Shown here piece after piece: positions 55,301-64,000 of a stretch of 64,000 bases of DNA (position 1 is its first letter; each line of letters begins with the position of its first letter). Source of the stretch: Anaspis maculata (taxonomy: Eukaryota; Arthropoda; Insecta; Coleoptera; Scraptiidae); contig OX421963.1 in NCBI GenBank assembly GCA_949128115.1, forward strand, positions 56,415,306-56,479,305. Direction: 5' to 3'. The notes beneath the pieces were generated by a model. The model had not been told where the DNA came from and searched no databases. It saw only the letters and a program-made list of their open reading frames with translations. Made by a program: the position numbers and the translations under genes.

Positions 55301-55456
55301 GCTTAGGTAATTACTTGTTGCCAGAATAAGTTTTGAGTTTATCAACTTTATATCGAATCAGGCAGATATTTCGATTCAAATATGTATTTCTAAGTATCAT
55401 TTGAATATTTTCTAGACACGCTGACAACACTTGCGTTTTACACTTGTGCTCACTGA
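52326..55456 (+). CDS. Candidate 4-exon gene for a 78-aa secreted protein
   Basis: Exon 1 (52326-52373) encodes MLTMLLAMLLIFLLFW, a clear signal-peptide-like hydrophobic start, and ends at GTGAGTA. Exon 2 (54800-54833) follows TTATTGCAG and encodes TIGVKGPFYCT plus the first base of a Gly codon. Exon 3 (55112-55225) follows AATTCCAG and gives ELVPLHFSSQGYKAVPNWVQ then SVADNSCQVLIKDHNGN, ending at GTAAGTAT. Exon 4 (from 55416, after TTTTCTAG) gives DTLTTLAFYTCAH and a stop. Phases agree only if exon 2 uses the weaker donor ACTG|GTAGAC. The stronger donor eight bases later (CAG|GTGAGT) puts exon 3 out of frame, so an alternative or missed exon is possible. AATAAA follows at 55611. Three Cys remain in the mature part. 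The family is not recognised; VKG-x3-C-x-G only superficially recalls transthyretin-like proteins. Confidence 0.42.
52521..52848 (-). pseudogene. C-terminal fragment of a LINE reverse transcriptase ORF
   Basis: Minus strand: TCTDTLAQ, a stop, then KKAGEAARLRENSKKSKYI, FVPIAIETLGPWGEEAKKLI and TQRISLSVQRGNAEC. These correspond to the conserved (T/V)DTLA...VPF.xETLGPWG...QRIS.A.QRGNA tail of non-LTR retrotransposon polyproteins. Only this tail is present, with one in-frame stop. It lies in intron 1 of the candidate gene at 52326. It is not from the same family as the LINE at 43580. Confidence 0.75.
52925..53536. mobile_element. 612-bp palindromic element, TA target site
   Basis: The ends CAGAGTGTATCAGCGATTGT and the complement of AAGGGTGTTTCAGCGATGGT lie between TA pairs (52923-52924 and 53537-53538). 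The arms pair over about 200 bp (AAAACGGTG, GTCGAACTTTGC). The left arm matches 26495-27010. It lies in intron 1 of the candidate secreted gene. Confidence 0.8.
53670..54630. repeat. Degenerate long inverted repeat
   Basis: ATAAATCTCTGT, CAACAATAATAACGC and AAGGCGAAGAT-type words of the left half recur inverted near 54400-54450. The outer parts (TTCGACTTC or its complement, GAAGTTGCC) also pair. The centre is near 54150. Too diverged for confident ends. Confidence 0.5.
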
Positions 55457-55610
55457 AGAATCTGCCCAAAGTAGGTATAGATGAAGATAATAATAAGTAT
55501 AACGTTTTTCACAAGTAGCCTATGAACAGTATAGATAATATCTATATCTCAAAAGGCTGGATAGTTTATTGGCGAAGCACACTTTATATACTCAGATAAG
55601 TACCTATAAT

Positions 55611-55616
55611 AATAAA
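55611..55616 (+). terminator. Poly(A) signal after the small secreted gene
   Basis: AATAAA, 155 nt after the proposed stop at 55454-55456. Confidence 0.35.
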
Positions 55617-55619
55617 AAT

Positions 55620-58280
55620 GATTGTCAAGCACAAGACTTTCTTCTTATATGTGACAAGTAGGTGACTATCTAATGGTAAAAATACATATCTTCCAGTAAT
55701 TGCATATCTACATGGAGTAACGTGTAATTTTTCTGCAATTTAATTGCTTTCTCCAAAACCGATTGATTCAGTGGCCAATTAAGAATTTCCCTAAGACACC
55801 GGTTCTTCCCAAAATTTATTTCACACGGATAATTTATACACCTGCGTACACGAGACATGTAATCTTTCACTTTATTCCAAATTACCTCACACTTATTTGT
55901 GTCTATACTAGGCAACGGCAAACAAACACGACAAATTTGAAAGTAGTAATAATTAACAAACTATCACTTCACTGTATGTACCTATTTGACTAAAGCAGTG
56001 ACGCTTTAGATAATATTGAAGAATATTATCATTACTTTATTCCCTCCGCGATAAAATGAAAATGAAAGAAAATAGACAAAAAAGAAAGATCGGTAATAAA
56101 TCACAGCCGTTGAAAGCTGAAAGGTATAACAATTGTTATTATTATCATCATCATCATTATAACATTTAAATCAATAAATTATGATCATTATACTATCCAA
56201 GAAACCGCGATTCGATCTGATGTATTACAGATTATCAAAGCATTTCATTCGAATATTATAATTGCTGCTTCTAAGGTCTAGATGAACTAGTATCGGCACG
56301 TTTATAGAAACTCTTATACCTATCTAGCATTTCAGACATTTTGCACATACCTAACTGAAAACAGAAAAATGGCCTAGGGACAGGACGTCTTCAGGACGAG
56401 GGGTTCATCTTGATGGCCGTATACAGCGACCCCAAATGGAAATTGATCTACAACCAATAACAAACGAACACCGAGGTATGCATACATCTAAAAATTCATT
56501 GTTTCAGGTGTCTTCCTAGTTTAAAGTCAATTTTCCAATAAAAACAAGAGTTGCTAAACAATTATTGTTAGAGATGATGAGTAATTTTTGGTCTATCACC
56601 AATAAGAGTATATGATGGATGCGTCGAGCGTATTATCGACTTTGGCGACATATTGTATATAGGTGAACCAGGTTTTTATGCAAAACATTGACCCACAAAG
56701 TTCTTCGATGATGTTAAGATTGTTTAGAGTGGTTGTGAAAGATTATTGTTTCGTACATCTGCAATTATCAAATCGGCGATGTCTGGTCATCGGAAGATGA
56801 AAGGGGCGAGCTGAAATGTCCAGAATTCGCCGATACCTGATAATGCAGCTGTACTGAACAATAATTTCATGAATGTACCTACATACGTCCATCTGTCTCT
56901 GAGTTACTGACGAAAAACACTGAAAAAATTGATCTCAACAACTACCTGCGTTGTGCGTACTCGCACTCCATAAACTGGGCTTTGTGCACCTAGAAAAATC
57001 ACTTCTAGAGATTGAGATATCTGGGTGACCAGTTCATTTTTCCAAATCAAGAAACGAGACTATTCCCGGAAACATTATTTTCATCAGTAATGCTACACTT
57101 AGTATTCTCGTTGTACTACTCTACTAGAGCTAGACGTCGATAATGTCTGGCTTGGCTAGCCCCCTTCATACGTTCACCAGAGCACTTTCTACTCTATAAA
57201 ATTTTTAATACTTAAATCTCATCTCGATGAAACGTATTTAGCGGCAAAAATTCAAAGCTCGAAATTACCGACCATAGTGAGAGAATGCATAGGTAGAGCC
57301 GTAAAGAGATAGGAAGTTGCATGTGCGGTAGGTTGTTAGCCAGGGAGCTTTGCACATGACTTAATTGCACTCAGCAATCGTGATTGACAACATTCCGATC
57401 TGTTTGGTTGAAAATACTTTTCTAAATGTTTCTAAATCCGCTGAGTAGATGCTAAATTCATCCATGGCTTGATTATGTGAACGCCAGAAGCCGGAGGAAG
57501 CATTTCGCAGTAGACGATAGCTGAAAATCAGTAAACTTGAACCTTCTCTTTGGCATGTAGTATTAGTATGTACCTAGGCCAAGAAACTGGAATAATTGAG
57601 CATTACATACAACAGTTTGAAGCTGGTTCTCTCTGGCGAAGCGAGGTCAAAGGAGCTGACATCGGTCGTGTAATGTCAAATCTTTATTGCCCACAGGGTG
57701 AATATAGTTATTTTATGATGTCATGTTGTATAAATTAAATTGAAACGGCCACCAAAGTTGTCTACCAAACGCTCAGCATTACGTAACAACAACAAAACCC
57801 CTGTCAGTCCAGTTCAAGGATCCATTTCTCTTATTCTAGGAATGAGACATTTATTCCCGAAGAAGAATATAACTCAACAATGCTATAAGTTCTGCCCTGA
57901 GCAAAGTGCCTTTTCTTACAAATCAAGGTAATAAACATTTAAATTGCGAGGGCGATGGCGCCTGACCTCAGACATTGCTTGTGATCAAGGACATGCGTGG
58001 AACTGTTACAGTTAGATCCATTCACTCCACTCCGCCCATGCTTCCTTCTATGCAAAAATACTGCATTCATCCTGATCGTTTTCAATATTATATTCAACTA
58101 TTGTAACAATTTGCGTGGTCGCGCAAAACCGGAAAAAACTCCTGAATACCTTTACCCGGATCAATTAGCAACAAAAGCCGCACTGTCAGATAAGTCAAAA
58201 TGCTTGTGCATATGTAATTAGCACTATAAGGTGTTTTAGTTTAAAATCTGGGTTGGTTCCAAGGAGAGTACAATAAGGTA
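55620..58280. other. No supported gene
   Basis: AT-rich. A short TTATTATTATCATCATCATC run lies near 56135. The open frames at 55670-55921 (-), 57550-57738 (+) and 57740-57931 (+) have no adequate splice or family support. Confidence 0.4.
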
Positions 58281-58283
58281 TAC

Positions 58284-58404
58284 CTGTAGTTAGTACAGTG
58301 CAACCATTGAACCTTTCTGCATCTGAGACCCAAGCCCAAATCAAGAATGCGATCAATCTTTCACTGTCTTTGTATAAGACTCCTGCAATTACGCAAAGCG
58401 GCAC
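58284..58404 (-). CDS. Weak candidate exon with a hydrophobic segment
   Basis: Minus strand: acceptor GCTTCACAG, then 40 codons (VPLCVIAGVLYKDSERLIAF, then LIWAWVSDAERFNGC), ending CTACAG|GTATAC. The hydrophobic run VLYKDSERLIAFLIWAW could be membrane-associated. The donor is non-optimal, no partner exon is found and the family is unknown. Confidence 0.25.
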
Positions 58405-58409
58405 CTGTG

Positions 58410-60016
58410 AAGCGGAAATCGGAATATTCGATCTTTGATTACTATTAATGGTCGCTTAGATGTCGATCCTACTCGAGATCAAATAATATTAAGGCCGTTT
58501 AATAAACATGAATTACTGCACCAAACACAGATAAAAAATGCAAATTGCATACCTCCAGCGTGAGAGAGTGGATCTTTGATTATGTATAAATACGTGATTA
58601 TAGTGAGCATCAACCACAAGTTTAAATGATATTGCTCTCGGGATCTGATAACAATCTTCTGATTTAGTAGAGCGCTAGAGAAAAAGTGGATGATGCCAAT
58701 ATAATGCGACTGGATTAATAATAAGTATAAACGCCATCATTATATGTATAGTTTCATTTCTAGTCTAATGGAGAGTTCAAAGACCACACCGAGGACCGAG
58801 ACCTTTCTCTAAGGAGGTATTACAGGTGAGGTAATAAGCTTATCTATTTTGAAAACTTCAGAGATGAGACTTCATTTGGGCACGAACACCAATGTAAGCT
58901 TTGTGAATGGAGCACTTCAACAGCTTCACATGTTATTGCCTACTATTTGTGATTCGCTCCGTTTCGGGGACTGCGCGAGACAAGTTTGTGCCGGCTCCGC
59001 CAAGACGAATCCCGAATGCCATGAAATTTGAAGGAGCCCGTACCGTTTTGGTGTCAGAATGGCGGTAACACGTCTCTGCGGCCCCCGACAAGCATTTCTA
59101 CGCATAACACGTCAATTTTTCAAAGATTTCATCATTTTGATGTCAGTTTGACAGGCAACACAACTTTTGGACAAACCAGTTCTACACCAGGCATGAAGGC
59201 GGCAAGCCGACAGTTTTACAGTTTAGAAAACTGACACAGCTCGCTCAAATCACAGCTCAGCTTCCAGCTGGACACTGGACATACTGTACCAGTATGGTAA
59301 TTCCTTCGTCCTACACATGGGTCCTACACGAACTCTACACGACGCCCAATGCTTTAATATACTTTCGATATCATTAGAAATTTTCCGAAAAAGGTCGATC
59401 GCCCAGCAGAAAAGGGCATCTGAGTTGAGTCGTGCACCAAACGCGGGTCGTCCCAGTCAAAACCTGGGTGGTGAGCGGCCGCCTCGTGTGGTAACGGGTA
59501 GGGAAAAAATCAAAAATTTGTAGCGCCTGACTGAGAAATGCTGGAAAACTCTCACTGTGGATCTGATAAGATTCTTTTGTAGTGTTGCTTCCTGTCAAAT
59601 TTGGTTCTATTCCGTCGGATAGATTTTGAATAATCATGTGGCAGAAATTTGAACTTGACTTTTTCAATATTTGACAGATCTTATTGAGAAATATTTCTAA
59701 CTGATCTGAATTCAGTTTTTCAAGGGCTTTCAAATGACATAATTATTGCAAATCAAGTGGTGTGAGATATACAGTCCTTTTTTTTAAAGTCCACTGTGGT
59801 GCAGTTCACCGTCAATGCGGAAGTGTTTGCCATTTACACCACAATGTACTTGGAAAAAATTGACTGTAGCTTCTGAATTTTTTTTTCAAGTGATACTCTC
59901 GTCTGACAGATGACAGTCAAAATGGACTCATCGCAGAGTGAAACTATGTGACTATATGCTAAATTTCAATTTAATCGGTACCGGCTTGGCAGTTAGGCCC
60001 TCAGATTGCACATAAG
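58410..60016. other. No supported gene
   Basis: Several overlapping frames of 60-119 codons, for example 59028-59234 and 59374-59733, without motifs or splice context. A GC-richer patch near 59400-59510 is not recognised. Confidence 0.4.
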
Positions 60017-60018
60017 TA

Positions 60019-60412
60019 CAGAGTGTCCCAGGTTTGATAATCCTCACTTTGTCAGTCGATAGAGAATCAGAAAACAAAAGGCCTTCTCAGGAAAACATAT
60101 CATCAAATTGAAAATAACGGAGATAGAGACCTCCAAAGTTTGAAACTAAAATCTTCCTTTTCCCATAACTTCTGAACCATTTGACCGATTTGGCTGAAAC
60201 TTTCTACATATAGTTCAAAAATACTGACTGATGAACTGCTTGTAACAATTTTTTTTTCAAGACACTCAAGTCACGTAAAAAAATGATTATAAGCAGTTCA
60301 TGAGTCAATATTTCTGAATTGATAGGTATAGTATGTTTTCCTGGGAAAGTCATTTGTTTTTTGATTCTATATCGACTGACAAAGTGAGGATCAGTGAACC
60401 TGGGACAACCTG
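60019..60412. mobile_element. 394-bp palindromic MITE, TA target site
   Basis: The ends CAGAGTGTCCCAGG and the complement of CAGGTTGTCCCAGG lie between TA pairs (60017-60018 and 60413-60414). TCCTCACTTTGTCAGTCGAT and GCAGTTCAT pair on the two sides. Confidence 0.85.
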
Positions 60413-60439
60413 TAGGTATACATACCTACATACATATTA

Positions 60440-61014
60440 CGTATGGTCCGAAAGTTTTGGGAAATTGTTCAAAGCGAATAACTTTTTTCTGAATAGTCTT
60501 TATTTTTGAACTTGATATAGCAAAAAAATAACATCATATATAACAATAACAAATTCATATTCAATATATTGAAAATGGACCATTATCTTCGATGGATCTC
60601 AATTTTCTTCTGCCATGTTCCAAAATTTTCTGTATCAATTTCTTAAATGCGAAATTCTCCATCCATGTTATTGAAAAATGTGACGCCGTAATTGGTTTTC
60701 ATTTGCAGCTTCCCATCGCTTGTCGTATACTATCCTGCTGAATACTTACCAAAAATTTTATATTGGTCGAGCATGCGGTACATTGGGAGGCAGGAGCTCT
60801 GAGAAATTAATCCTGCTGTTGTCCAGAGAATGATCGAACATGGCAGAAGAGAACTGAGAGCCAATAAAGATAATGTCCCATCTTCAATATGTTGAATATG
60901 AATTTGAAATTGTTGGATATGATGCTAGTTTTTGCAATATTAAGTCACAAAATTAAAACTATCCAAAAAAGTAATTAGCGTTTAAAAAAAATCCCAAAAC
61001 TTTCGGACCATACG
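60440..61014. mobile_element. 575-bp MITE with 3-bp TTA duplication
   Basis: The ends CGTATGGTCCGAAAGTTTTG and the exact complement are flanked by TTA at 60437-60439 and 61015-61017. A TTA duplication points to the PIF/Harbinger (Tourist) type rather than Tc1. Internal pairing is weak but present (TGAATATGAATTTG). Confidence 0.8.
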
Positions 61015-61020
61015 TTACTA

Positions 61021-62903
61021 GTCTGGGGGCATAGGGTCAAAAAAAGGCTTGGCCGTGTGCAACTTCGTGAAGATATATAGAGATATATCCTAATCGACTC
61101 CTGGGCGATCAAGGACCATGAAAAATTATGGTGGGATATTGACATCTGCTGCAGGCAAATATGGTGGAGGCGCCAAAATGAGCTTCATCTGGTAATAAGA
61201 AACTGGGTGTAGCTCGTTTCTTTTTCAACGGATTTCAACATCTGGAACTTCATTTTGTAGACGAAAAAATTCGTTTCTTATTTCATAGCTAAATTTACAA
61301 ACGTCATTTCGGGAAACTGTCAAAATTGTCTTTATAAGATAATATGCTAAATTCCGGCCTTTTTTGAAAGTTATCTGATATTTTTTAAACTTGGCAGTAT
61401 TATAGTTAGATCTTGAGGTGCCCTTCCCGAATTTCCACTTTTCCACTTCGTATATTTGCCGTCTTGGCCGCCATATTGAAAAGATGGCGCCCAAAAAACA
61501 GTTTTTTGTCAATATCTTAATTTCAGTCAATGTGAGGTGGAAGCGCTTGTATGCGAATGGAAGCTCATTCAATTCTCTACAATTTGACACCTTACTCGTG
61601 TACGTGCTACTTCCGGTACTTGGGTTATGGCTTCTAGAACTCCCTGAAGCATCAACTTTTGTCATCCAATCAGCATATCAAGTTAATCTTAGCTCCACAT
61701 GGCAGTCAAATTGACCATAAATTATGATAATTTGTCAACCACAGACCATTGATATCCAGAAAATCAATCATGGTAACGGTTGTTATGCAACTACAGGGTG
61801 AACTCTAAGGGAAAATTGACTTTGAAAAAGCATAGCTTGAGAACCGTAAGTCGCACACGAGTGATTCGGATGTCAAATTTTGGAGAATTTGATAGACCTT
61901 CACTTTTGATATGAATCCTGAAATTGTATGACAAATTTTCCAAAAATTTTCCAAAAATATGTTTTTTTGGACGCCATATTTTAAAAATTATGGCCAGAAC
62001 AGCAGAGATACGGGGTGTAAAAGTGGATATTCTGAATGACGACCCCCAATTTCATCATAATAATGAGTTTCGGATGTATCTGATATCCTTCAAATGCTAT
62101 ATTACCTTTATTTCTTTCTGAAGTCAGTTTACTTTCACAGTTCACCCTGTAATTACACAAATAACATTACCATGATCGATTTGCTAAATTTTGATTATCT
62201 CTGGTTAATGGCTAAGAGCTATTTATGGTTAATTTGCTTACTACATGACGGTGGTATCACTTGAACATGCTGATTGAATGCCGAGAGTTGATGCTTCCCG
62301 AAGTTCTGAAAGCTCTAACTCAAGAACCGTAAATCGCACATGAATCACTAATATGTCAAATTGTAGAGATTTGAATGGGCTTTCCCCCGCATATACATGT
62401 TTCAATTTTGAGCTATTTGAATTCAAGATATTGTTGAAAAACTGTTTTCTGAGCGCCATCTTTTCAATATGGCGGCCAAAACGGCAAAGATACGAAGTGG
62501 AAAAGTAGAAATTCGAGAAAGGCACCTCAAGATCTATAATACTGCCAGGTTTCAAAAATATCGGATAACCTTTAAAAAAATAGCGGAATTTAGCATAACA
62601 TATAAAGACAATTTTGGCAGTTTCACGGAATGACGTTTGTAAATTGAGATATAAGATAAGAAGAGAATTTTTTTGTTCACAAAATGACGTGTCAGATGTT
62701 GAAATCCGTTGCATAAGAAACGAGCTACAGCCAGTTTCTTATTACCAGATGAAGCCCATTTTGGCGCCTCCACCATATATGCCTGCAGTAAATGCCAATA
62801 TTCCACCATAATTTTTCATAGTCCTTGATCCCCCAGGAATCGATTGAGTCATAACTCTATATATCTTCCAAAGCTACACACGGCACGACCTATGCCCCCA
62901 TAC
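61021..62903. mobile_element. 1.9-kb palindromic element, TA target site
   Basis: The ends GTCTGGGGGCATAGGGTC and the complement of GTATGGGGGCATAGGTC lie between TA pairs (61019-61020 and 62904-62905). The arms of about 700 bp share AATTATGGTGG, CTGCAGGCA and GGCGCCTCCACCATAT. The open frames at 61225-61665 and 62241-62714 are the two mirror arms, not genes. The centre is split by a smaller MITE. Confidence 0.85.
61794..62149. mobile_element. Nested CAGGGTGAACT MITE
   Basis: 356 bp between TA pairs (61792-61793 and 62150-62151). Starts CAGGGTGAACTCTAAG and ends with the complement of CAGGGTGAACTGTGAAAG. It sits near the fold centre of the 61021-62903 element. Confidence 0.8.
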
Positions 62904-63268
62904 TATACACAAACATCACTGTCAAAATGGTCTTAATCGTTTAAGGAAACCTCGAAACGGATATATCCGTCGTTATGTAATAGTATATTAGATACCGAGA
63001 CGGGAAATTACTGAGCGGAGGGCAAATATTGGTGCCGGGGCGCTAAGCGCTAAGAGCGTTTGACAAAACGACGTATGTCGAATTTGGTCAACTTTTAGTT
63101 TTTGATATCAATGGATTCGCCTTGATAAGGGTTTTGAATCTGTGCAGTCGAAAATGGCGTATTTTGAAAATTAGGCAATAAAATGAAAATTAATTTAATG
63201 ACGTGAGAAATAAATAACAAGATTATATCTGACAAAACGCCATATGTTATGAATTTTATTTGTTTTAG

Positions 63269-63464
63269 GTTGAAGCACAAGGTCTCCTCGAGGGTTTCCT
63301 TTACGTTCTGTGAAAAAATTACCTCGAACGCATTAAAAATGGAAGTACACATGAGAGTGAAAACAACTGAAAACTTCAACCTCCATTTTCTCGAAACCAT
63401 GATCAACAGACATAAGTACGCCGTTTTGTCAAACAGGGGACGGATTGTTCCTTGCACCATTGCT
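63269..63464 (+). CDS. Candidate internal exon, unknown protein
   Basis: Acceptor TTTATTTGTTTTAG and donor GCT|GTAAGT bound 196 bp. After one leading base, 65 codons are open: LKHKVSSRVSFTFCEKITSN, then ALKMEVHMRVKTTENFNLHF, then LETMINRHKYAVLSNRGRIV, ending PCTIA. The composition is ordinary for a soluble protein. No family is recognised. Downstream exons would lie mostly beyond the window. An antisense frame is open too but hydrophobic and without splice sites. Confidence 0.4.
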
Positions 63465-63479
63465 GTAAGTACCATGCAC

Positions 63480-64000
63480 TAATTGATAAATAATACAACC
63501 TAACCAACCTATAGGATGTAGTCGAGGATGTAGTCGTAGATGAATTGTGAGAAGTGGGTAAACTTACTGTTTGCACGTTCTAGGATTTGTGGAGTTTATA
63601 TACCTACTGGCAAGAATACGACAAAAAAATTCATCTTTAAACGTCATCCAGGCTTTTTTACAAGGATACTGAGATGTTGAACTGAGCACGACTTTATACC
63701 TACTACTAAAGGTAGGTACACTCGTACTACTATCAGATCTCATGATGAAGCTTTTGGCATTATTCTCGATAAGCGTTGATACAGAACGAATCACGTTGTA
63801 AACAAATGTTGTCGTCTGCCTACGACATCTTATATTGACAAGCGTGTCAAACCCTTCACCAGATTCAGGATAAAACAAGAGGTTTTTGTCAGCATACAAT
63901 AATTACCTGACGAAAGATCGGAATTTCTAGCTGCAACAGGCAAGTTTCAACGTAACGTCATGTTTTTACACGCAAGTTAACAACATGTTGACATCAGACA
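63480..64000. other. No supported gene
   Basis: A 111-codon minus-strand frame (63564-63899) is open but lacks motifs and clear splice sites; not called. Confidence 0.35.

Noticed and set aside
57550..57738. Frame containing IIEHYIQQFEAGSLWRSE, vaguely like a dipeptidyl-peptidase III segment
   Set aside because: The likeness covers about ten residues, lacks the following conserved residues, and no good splice sites bound it.
61225..62714. 146- and 157-codon minus-strand frames resembling each other
   Set aside because: They are the two inverted arms of one palindromic element, with no domain and no splice context.
63564..63899. 111-codon minus-strand frame
   Set aside because: Ordinary composition but no domain, no acceptor or donor that fits, and it contains GTACCTACC-type repeat words.

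Overview
This is nuclear DNA of an animal, most likely an insect. The support is a eukaryotic nuclear gene for cytochrome c oxidase subunit 7C, exons bounded by GT/AG splice sites, an AT-rich background with scattered GTAGGTACC-type runs, and a transposon complement typical of insects (LINE, tRNA-derived SINEs, solo LTR, hAT, Tc1, piggyBac, THAP-type). A plant-sucking hemipteran such as a whitefly or aphid is my guess only; nothing in the window names the species.

Host genes are sparse. The only gene I recognise with confidence is COX7C at 17683-17910 (+), with a poly(A) signal at 18041. The other host-like pieces are single exons or a spliced model: a GC-rich 453-bp phase-0/0 exon at 5120-5572 (-); a candidate 5' coding exon at 18494-18595 (-); a terminal exon at 31312-31452 (-) that faintly recalls odorant-binding proteins; a four-exon model for a 78-residue secreted protein between 52326 and 55456 (+); a weak exon at 58284-58404 (-); and an exon at 63269-63464 (+).

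Most of the rest is transposon-derived, and much of that is palindromic (foldback) elements nested in one another. From left to right: 0.5-7.5 kb holds a TA-flanked palindrome, an hAT element with perfect 8-bp target duplications, foldback family A, a palindrome-in-palindrome carrying two SINEs, and a solo LTR. 8-10.6 kb is one long palindrome interrupted by an hAT MITE. 10.9-14.6 kb is a three-level nest. 14.7-15.7 kb is a nearly identical 1-kb palindrome carrying a degenerate tandem repeat. 16.6-17.4 kb is a relative of the first palindrome. 22-26.4 kb joins an element with a broken THAP exon to a Tc1 (DD34E) element with long inverted repeats. 27.6-29.9 kb is an element with about 150-bp or longer inverted ends. 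31-35 kb holds MITEs and a 0.9-kb palindrome. 37.9-39.4 kb is a piggyBac element at TTAA with a decayed, formerly spliced transposase. 43.1-49.3 kb is a foldback element made of 40-bp minisatellite arrays, split by an almost complete LINE with both ORFs open and by a SINE. 50-63 kb adds further MITEs and palindromes around the candidate genes.

Many of the palindromes begin with CAGGGTG or CAGAGTG after a TA target site although their interiors differ, which suggests mobilisation by one Tc1/mariner-type transposase family. No CRISPR array, operon, rRNA gene or functional tRNA gene is visible. All assignments come from reading the sequence; no alignment or database search was run.
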